Shown here: positions 46,236 to 54,858 of the stretch, in pieces
How the letters are laid out: the number at the start of each line of letters is the position of its first letter
How positions within the stretch are numbered: the first letter of the stretch is position 1
Origin: Rugalucina vietnamica
Lineage: Eukaryota; Mollusca; Bivalvia; Lucinida; Lucinidae
DNA: 64,000 bases
NCBI GenBank assembly: GCA_964017185.1
Contig: OZ024870.1
Span: 56,174,312 to 56,238,311 of the forward strand
Direction of reading: 5' to 3'
Position numbers and translations under genes: made by a program
Notes under the pieces: model-generated
What the model was told of the DNA's origin: nothing
What the model saw: the letters and a program-made list of their open reading frames with translations, nothing else
Databases searched by the model: none

Positions 46236-49200
46236 ACTTTGTGCAGTGACTGTTTTCGATACAATTTCGTGTCCGCTGTATAACTTGAAAACAGTTAAAG
46301 ATTTTTCAATGAAACTTGGTACACTTGTAGACCACGACGAGACGATGTGTCATGCACAAGAACCATAACTCTGGCTTGAGTATTTTTGGAGTTATTTCCC
46401 TTTGATTATTTTCGATACAATTTTGTGTCCGCTGTATAACTTCAAAACCGTTAAAGATTTTTCAATGAAACTTGGTACACTTGTAAAACCACGACGAGAC
46501 GATGTGTCATGCACTAGAACCATAACTCTGGCTTGAGTATTTTTGGAGTTATTTCCCTTTGATTATTTTCCATGCAATTCCGTGTCCGCTGTATAACTTG
46601 AAAACCGTTTAAGATTTTTCAATAAAACTTGGTACATTGAGCATGATCAGACGATGTGTCATGCACAAGAGCCATAACTCTGGCTTGAGTATTTTATGAG
46701 TTATTTCCCTTTGATTATTTTCCATACAATTTCGTGTCCGCTTTATAACTCGAAAATCGTAAGAGTTATTTCAATGAAACTTGGTACACGTGGGTGATTT
46801 CAAAAATAATGCCTCCTTTTTTTAGAACTGATCTACAGCAAATGTAAAAAGACTTTTAAATGATTGTTTAATGCCAGAATATGTGTTTTGTTCATGTTAA
46901 GGTGTTTGCAAGATTTGAGGCCAATATCTGCTTCCGTTTTCATTTTATAGCATTTTTAGTGTCAAAAAGTGTCCCAAGTGTAACGTTAAAAGTGTGACAT
47001 TTTTTTGCAAGTTTGTTTTTCAAAGTTGCATGTCTTTTAATTTCTTATTTTAAAGTTTGTGTTAAGTTTTTATTACACAAGATATATACCACTGAACAAT
47101 AAAAATATAATGATTTTAGCTGTATCTGTTGCCTTTTGGAATTTGTGACACTCTAAGGACCGTTGTGGCTGCAAAACGCTGTCCCAAGTGTAACAACACT
47201 TAACCATTTTATAAAAGAATAACTGCATTCTTTAGGAAACTATGCCTTACTTTTATGAATACCTTCTATAGATGGTCATCTAAAAGAGTAACTCTTTTTG
47301 AAATACCACTTAGCATGTACAATTTCTGGGCAATTTCACCCCGATTTTTCGGGCGTTACACTTGGGACAGAAAAAATCCCCCTTTTTCGTACATTTTTGG
47401 TCATTTCTCAGAGAATACTGTACAGAATTTAATGAAGTAAAGTTTTTCTGGTACACAAATCTCTTGTCTATGTCTTCAAAATAACCTCATCCTTTCATGT
47501 AATGATTTACAGATGTTATAAGTAGAATTATTAACATGGTCATAATGTCACAAAATGTCACGCTTTGGATGCATTTTTTTTTAAATCACCCACTTATAAA
47601 GCACGATGAGATTACATGTCATGCTAAAGAACCATAACTCTTGCTTGCATATCTTTGGAGTAATTTCCCTTTGATTATTTTCCATACAATTTCATGTCCA
47701 CCCTATAACTTGAAAACCGTAAGAGAAATTTCAGTGAAACTTGGTACACTTATAAAGCATGATGAGACGATGTGTCATGCACAAGAATTATAACTCTTGC
47801 TTTCATATCTTTGGAGTTATTTCCCTTTGATTATTTTTCCATACAATTTCATGTCCACTTTATAACTTGAAAACCAATAGAAATATTTCAATGAAACTTG
47901 GTACACTTATAAAGCACGATGAGATGATGTGTCATGCTAAAGAACCATAACTCTTGCTTGCATATCTTTGGAGTTATTTCCCTTTGATTATTTTTCATTC
48001 AATTTCGTGTCTGCTCTATAGCTCAAAAACCATTAGAGATTTTTCAATGAAACATGGTACACTTATAAAGCATGATGCACAAGAATCATTACTGTTGCTT
48101 TCATATCTTTGGAGTTATTTCTGTTTGATTATTTTCCAAACACTTTTGTGCCCCCTCTATAACTTGAAAACCGTAAGAGATATTTCAATGAAACTTGGTA
48201 CACTTATAAAACAGAATGACAGGATATGTGATGCACAAGAACTATAACTCTTGCTTGCATATTTTGGACATGCACTTAGAAAGGGGGGAGACATCAGTTT
48301 TCACATAGAAAACAAATTCTAGTTTTTGGGTTAAAATGCGCATAATTTGTATTAAACATATAGAAAAATAGAAAAGTATTTTTTAACATTGTCCCCCCCC
48401 CCACTTTGCATGTGAATGTAATGTCATATTTTACATAATATATGTGAATGGCGTTCTGGGACTCGAGGGGGAGGGGGGGGGGAGAACACTATCCTACAGC
48501 CCAAAATGTTATCTCAGTACTAGAGCCAAAGTATGTGAAATTGTTTTAAACTTAAAAGTAAAAAGAAAACAAACAGCAGTTAAGTTGTAAGCCATTTATA
48601 AAGTACAAAAAATGGATAAATACATTTGTTTCTAAAATTAACCCAAATCTGCATGATTTATAACCACCTTTTATGTTCCATTCCCCAGAAAATGAGGGTA
48701 CTGTACATTCTGTGAGACAAACTTTTGTAATCATTCTATACTAATTTTGTCCACTTGTTTACACGGCCAATAACCTCTTGCATCACAAACAGTAACATTG
48801 GTGGACTGTTTTCCTTTTTTTTTTTTTAATGTATTAACTTCCAAATCAACAACTTTTCAGTCATGTCGGTACGATGCCACCACTGTTTAGGTATTAGCCA
48901 GTACTATGGGAACTTAAAATGTCTTTGTCATTTGTACAATTCAGCGACGTAAAGTTTCAAATCACCAACTTTTGGGATGTTTAAATAGTTTGCCATGCAT
49001 TCTCCTAAAACTATTTGATTATTATATCAAGCTAGGCATCAAACATGAATCTTTCGGTTCTTTAATGCAACCGACTCTAAATAGAGGCCCTGTGTTTGAT
49101 CCAATCATGGGGAGCCGTGCTGTGCCTGAGACTTTTTAGCTACTCATCGCTGATCTGGGTATATGGTTTTGCATATAACAGATGGCAGGTTTTCTCATGA

Positions 49201-52200
49201 GGTAACAGTGTCTTGTTTAATGTTTGGTAGTACTGAGACAATAATATTATACAGGTAACTGCTAAAGATTTGTACCCAAAATGTTGCCACTGTTATATTT
49301 CAATTTTATTTCAATGGAATAAATGCATGTTTATTGCACTTAATACAGTGTTGCATGCACAAAATATGATACAGTAGTGGAATTAAAGGACTACAAGCAA
49401 GAAAAAGCGAAAAATTTAATTTTTCTCGCATATGAAATTTTGACCCCCACCCCTGCTAAAATCGTCTTTTTTACACTATATGGAGGAAATAGTCAAAACA
49501 TTTAATAGTTATAGGCTCAGAATACATTGGGCTATTGCCCTAATCACGAAATACCACCACCAGGACATTTGAGACATTGTTCTGGTCTTTTGAAAATGAG
49601 GCACCAGACCCCCAAGAACGTCACAGATTCTTTCAAGCTTCTAGCCATCTTCTGTGACTGCAAAGGCCGCCTTGTGTCAGACCTGGTCGGAACCCAAATT
49701 GTTGGTATTCTCACGCACAGGCTCATTCTTTTTCAGGATCTCACCATCTCCATATCTACAGATAGATCTGACAAGGAGGTGATCTTGATGGAGGATCAGA
49801 CCGCTCTCAGCTCCATCAACACAAAGGCGTTTATGGACTCCCAGGAATGGGTCCTATATAAACACATCGAGACATTCCGAGATCATACAAGGGTGGAGTA
49901 CTGTAGCTCAACTATTCATCCCATACTACATGTGCAGTGCAGAGTCGGGAGAAAGACGGGCTACTTTATATGGAACATTGTTTTCATAATGGTATACTTG
50001 AACATTATTTATTGCATTAATATCTGGGTCACAAGGTATTAACAGGCGTGTCTTAATGAAGACAAAGCTATGTATTAAATTATGAGGTGATTCTGGTGAG
50101 GTTTCACTCTTAATACATAGCCTTTATTTGAGCCGCGTCGTGGGAAAACCAACAATGTGGTTCCCAAACAGGTCCGACACAAACCGACCAGTACAAGCAC
50201 AGAAAAAAGCTAGAAGCTTGAAATTTCCGATTTAAGTAGAAGAGGAATTGTGCTATCTGAGTAGCGAAAACAAAGGCGCTGATCAGCTGATCTGCGCCTT
50301 TGTTTTCGCCTGTGCAGATTGTTGGTTTTCCCATGCAGCGGCTCATATCTTAACATTATTTATGGCATATCTGTGTCACAAGGTATTAACATCAGTGTAT
50401 TAATTAAGAGAAAGCTATGTATTAATGAGGCAATTCTAGTGAGCTTGCACTGTTAATACACACCTTTTATTAATGCACCTGGACCTCTTTGTAACACGAT
50501 CTTTACAACACATTTTTAGCTCGACTGCACGAAGTGCATAGAGCTATTGCAGTCACCCCGGTCGTCCACGTTCCCGTTCCCGTGCGCGTTCCCGTGCGCG
50601 TTCCCGTGCGCGTGCGCGTGCGCGTCACACTTGCGTTAAAGTTTTCTAGAAGTCCATATCTTGACAACCACTCATCAGAAAGCATTCATACTTGGACCAT
50701 AGATACCCTGTAGGGTTAGCTTTCATTCCATGGCATCGGGCCCCTGGGTCCAGACCAGGGGGTGGGGCTGGAGGTTAAAATCTAGAACACCTTCAAAAAT
50801 GGCAATTCTTGTGTTAAAGTTTTCTAGAAGTCCATATCTTGACAACCACTCTTCAGAAAGCATTGATACTTGGGCCATTGACACCCTGTAGGGTCGGCTT
50901 TTATTCCATGGCATCAGATCCCTGGGTCCATGCCAGGGGGTTGGGCTAGAGGTTAAAATCTAGAACACCATTAATAATAATGGCTTTTCTGTGATATAGT
51001 ATTCTAGAAGTCTATATCTTGAAAACTTTTTATCAGAGGGCTTTCATACTCGGACCATAGGTACCCTGTAGGGTTGAGTTTCATTTCATGGCATAGGGTC
51101 TCTCGGACCATGCCTGGGGGGTGGGGCTGGAGGTTAAAAACTAGAACACTGTAAAGAAATAGATGTACTGCTATGTAACTTTTACAAGGAGTCCATATCT
51201 TGACAACAACTTATCATAAAGCATTCATACTTCATACACTTTAGGTTCCATGACATCGGACCTCTGGGTCGGAGTCAGGGGGGCGGGGCTAGAGGTCAAA
51301 ATCTAGAACTCCCCAAATTTTTTTTCTTTTTATTTCTTAATAGAAACAACTTAGGAAGATGGTTGGTCGTTCATCTTTTGACTTTGTGACACTGACTTGT
51401 GTGTCATGACGGTAAGGGTCGGTTGACCTACTTTCCATGGTTCAGTGATTTTGCCTTATATCTTGACACTCAATTAGTATATTTTCTTACTTCTTTCAGA
51501 TTATGAGTGAGTACGACCAGGCCTTTGACCCCAATATACTTATAGGTCACTGTGACCTAATTTCACGGTTCAGTGATTTTGCCTTATATCTTGACACTCA
51601 ATTAGTATATTTTCATACTTTTTTCAGATTATGAGTGAGTATGACCAGACCTTTGACCCCAATATACTTATAGGTCACTGTGACCTACTTTCACGGTTCA
51701 GTGATTTTGCCTTATATCTCGGTTCTCAAATGGTTTATGAACAAACTTCTTTCAAAGTATGTTTGCGTATGACAAGACCTTTGACCCTGAATTAGTCCTA
51801 GGTCAATGTGACCTAATTTCACGGTTCAGTGATTTTGCCTTATATCTTGACACTCAATTAGTATATTTTCATACTTTTTTCAGATTATGAGTGAGTATGA
51901 CCAGACCTTTGACCCCAATATACTTATAGGTCACTGTGACCTAATTTCACGGTTCAGTGATTTTGCCTTATAACTCGGTACTCAAATGGTTTATGAACAA
52001 ACTTCTTTCAAAGTATGCTTGCGTATGACAAGACCTTTGACCCTGAAGTAGTCTTAGGTCACTGTGACCTAGTTTCACGGTTCAGTGATTTTGCCTTACA
52101 TCTTGACACTCAATTGGAATATTTTCAAACTTTTTTCAGATCATGAGTGATTATGACCAGACCTTTGACCCCAATATACTTATAGGTCACTATGACCTAA

Positions 52201-54827
52201 TTTCACGGTTCAGTGACTTTGCCTTATATCTCAGCACTCAAGTAGTTTATGAACAAACTTCTTTGACACTATGTTTGCGTATGACAAGACCTTTGACCCT
52301 AAAGTAGTCCTAGGTCAATATGACCTTATTTCACGGTTCAGTGATTTTTCTTTATATCTCGGCACTCAATTGGTATATGAACATACTTCTTTCACGATAT
52401 GTATGAGTATGACAAGACCTTTGACCGTAAAGTATTCCTGGGTCACTGTGACCTAATTTCATGGTTCAGTGATTTTGCCTTATATCTCGACACTCAGTTG
52501 GTATTTTTTCATATTTCTTTCTGATTATGAATGAGTATGACCAGACCTTTAACCCAAACATACTTATAGGTCACTATGACCTAATTTCATGGTTCAGTGA
52601 TTTTGCTTTATATCTCAACACTGAATGGGTATATGATCATATTTCTTTCACATTATGAGTAAGTATCACTAGACCTTTGAGGCTTTGACCCTGAAATACT
52701 TATAGGTCAGTGTGACCTTATTTCACAGTTCAGTGATTTTGCCTTGTGTCTTGGCACTGAGTTGGTATGTGAACACACTTCTTTCACAATATGAGTGAGA
52801 CCTTTAAATCTTAGGTAGTTATAGTTAACTTTCATGGTTCAGTGATTTTGCCTTATCGCATCAAGGCAAAAAGATGTATGAGCATAATGCTTTGGGTTAC
52901 CGGTCGGGTTTGGCCTAATGTTTGACAAAGGTCAGAAGCAGTCGAGCACGCTGTCCTGCGACAGCTCTTATTGGATATAACACTGATCATTGTTGGGCCC
53001 CAATTGAACTATCTTGCTATATGTCTATACATTTTACTCTCATTATAACAGTTAAACACTGATTGGATAGCAACACAGAAATTGGTTTGGACCCCAGCAA
53101 AAGTGTTATAAAGAGATTGAGGTGTGCTTTTTATGGGGCACTCAGCAAAACATCATCATGTAACATGCATTGTAATTAACATTGTATTGCTACCAGAAGC
53201 CTCATTTAATGACTCGGGCTCAGGTTTCAATGCTGTCCTCGGGCCAAGATGTCAATCCATAAAGCTTGTTTGGTCCCTATATTGATAAGAAAATATAAAG
53301 TGATAACTTCTTTCAAAGTAATGCCTTGAACAAACCTGGCTATTCACTGATATATGGCCTGAGAGCAGATCTGCACCAATCAAATGGTGTTTATTTATGT
53401 TATACAGTAAACGCTGATTAAAACATATTTCCACATATTTTTCACAGGAAATGTAACCTTATTATGACCAGAATGCCTGTCTGATAATCTCTTACTACCA
53501 CACTGTATTTCAGTTGTTAATCATCAGTTTGACATTTGCTGCGTTCACCATTGACCCTGGTTCTGCAGACAGGATTACAGTGACTATAACATTGTTTCTC
53601 ACTGCTGTTGCCTTCAAATTGGTGGTGAAACAGAGCCTGCCGACGATCTCCTACCTCACTTACCTGGTAGGTGCAGTGGCGGATTTAGTAAAGTTTGGGT
53701 GGTTCGCTTAGACCCCGCTTTGGAACCAAATTATTTCAATTTCATGGAGAAATTTATAAAACAAAAATCAGGTTAAGTGCTGAAAACGAACCATCTCTTG
53801 ATGGATTTGAACCACTGTTTCGGAAATCCTGGACCCATCCCTGAGATGCTTACAGTTTACCAGTGACAGTCTGAGGAGAGCACTTGCGTAGTGGTTCAGG
53901 AGTACAGGACTGTAGTGTGGGTCTGTGTTCAACAACACACTTGAGCTCTCTTAATTATTTTGGTTATTGAATGATTGAAAAGGTCTTGAATGAGACATTA
54001 AAGCCATGAACAAACCAAACATTTTGCCAAAACATGATTTTTACACCCCTGCAGTATTAAATTGAAAGTTGTAAAAATTGAATTTGGATTACTGTATTGT
54101 TTTACTCTTGTTATTTTTTATCCACTCTTATTTTTGAACCTCTCATTCTCTTAGTGTTTATCAGGAATAAATGTATTTTTCTTCTGGCAGGATGTGTATG
54201 TACTAGCATCTCTTATATTTCTGGGTATGCAAGCGGTACAGAACTCGGTTATGAACGCTTTTACACATTTTATGGGCCCAGAAGACGTGAAGTTCTATGA
54301 TAGGTGGTCGATGGTCAGCGTGGCTGGTGTTCTTGTGCTCTTCCATCTTATCTTTGGTTACTATATCTACAAAACCGTAAGTAGAAATTTATTGATTTAT
54401 AATACTATATATGGGTGAGAAAACCAACAATTTGGGTTCCATTGAGGTCCGACACAAACCGCGCTGTACAATCAAAGAAGAAGGTTAGAAGTGTGAAATT
54501 TTGGATTTAAGAAGAAGAGGAATTGTACTATCCGTGTAGCGAAAACAAAGGCGCTGAGGCCGACCATAAAAATTTTTTGGATTGCTGTGCTCCTACCTAC
54601 CCGCCAAAATTGGCCCTACCCAAAAAATTTTATGGCCATTTTGAGGAAAATATTTTTTTTTTTTTCAAAAATCTAATTTTCATTTTCACAAAATTATTCT
54701 TTCCAAAACCTTCTATATGTTCTGACAATGTTTTATTATACTGTTTTAACTTCAATATATCCTATTTTGAACCATATACATCTACTAATATAGCAAATTA
54801 TAAAGATATTTTTCTGGTTCCCCCCTC

Positions 54828-54858
<31 letters not shown>

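Noticed and set aside
50570-50632. CpG-island or promoter in the GTGCGCGTTCCC tract
   Set aside because: It is the short-repeat tract next to the head hairpin of the H3 element, equivalent to the CCGTCC tract in H1.
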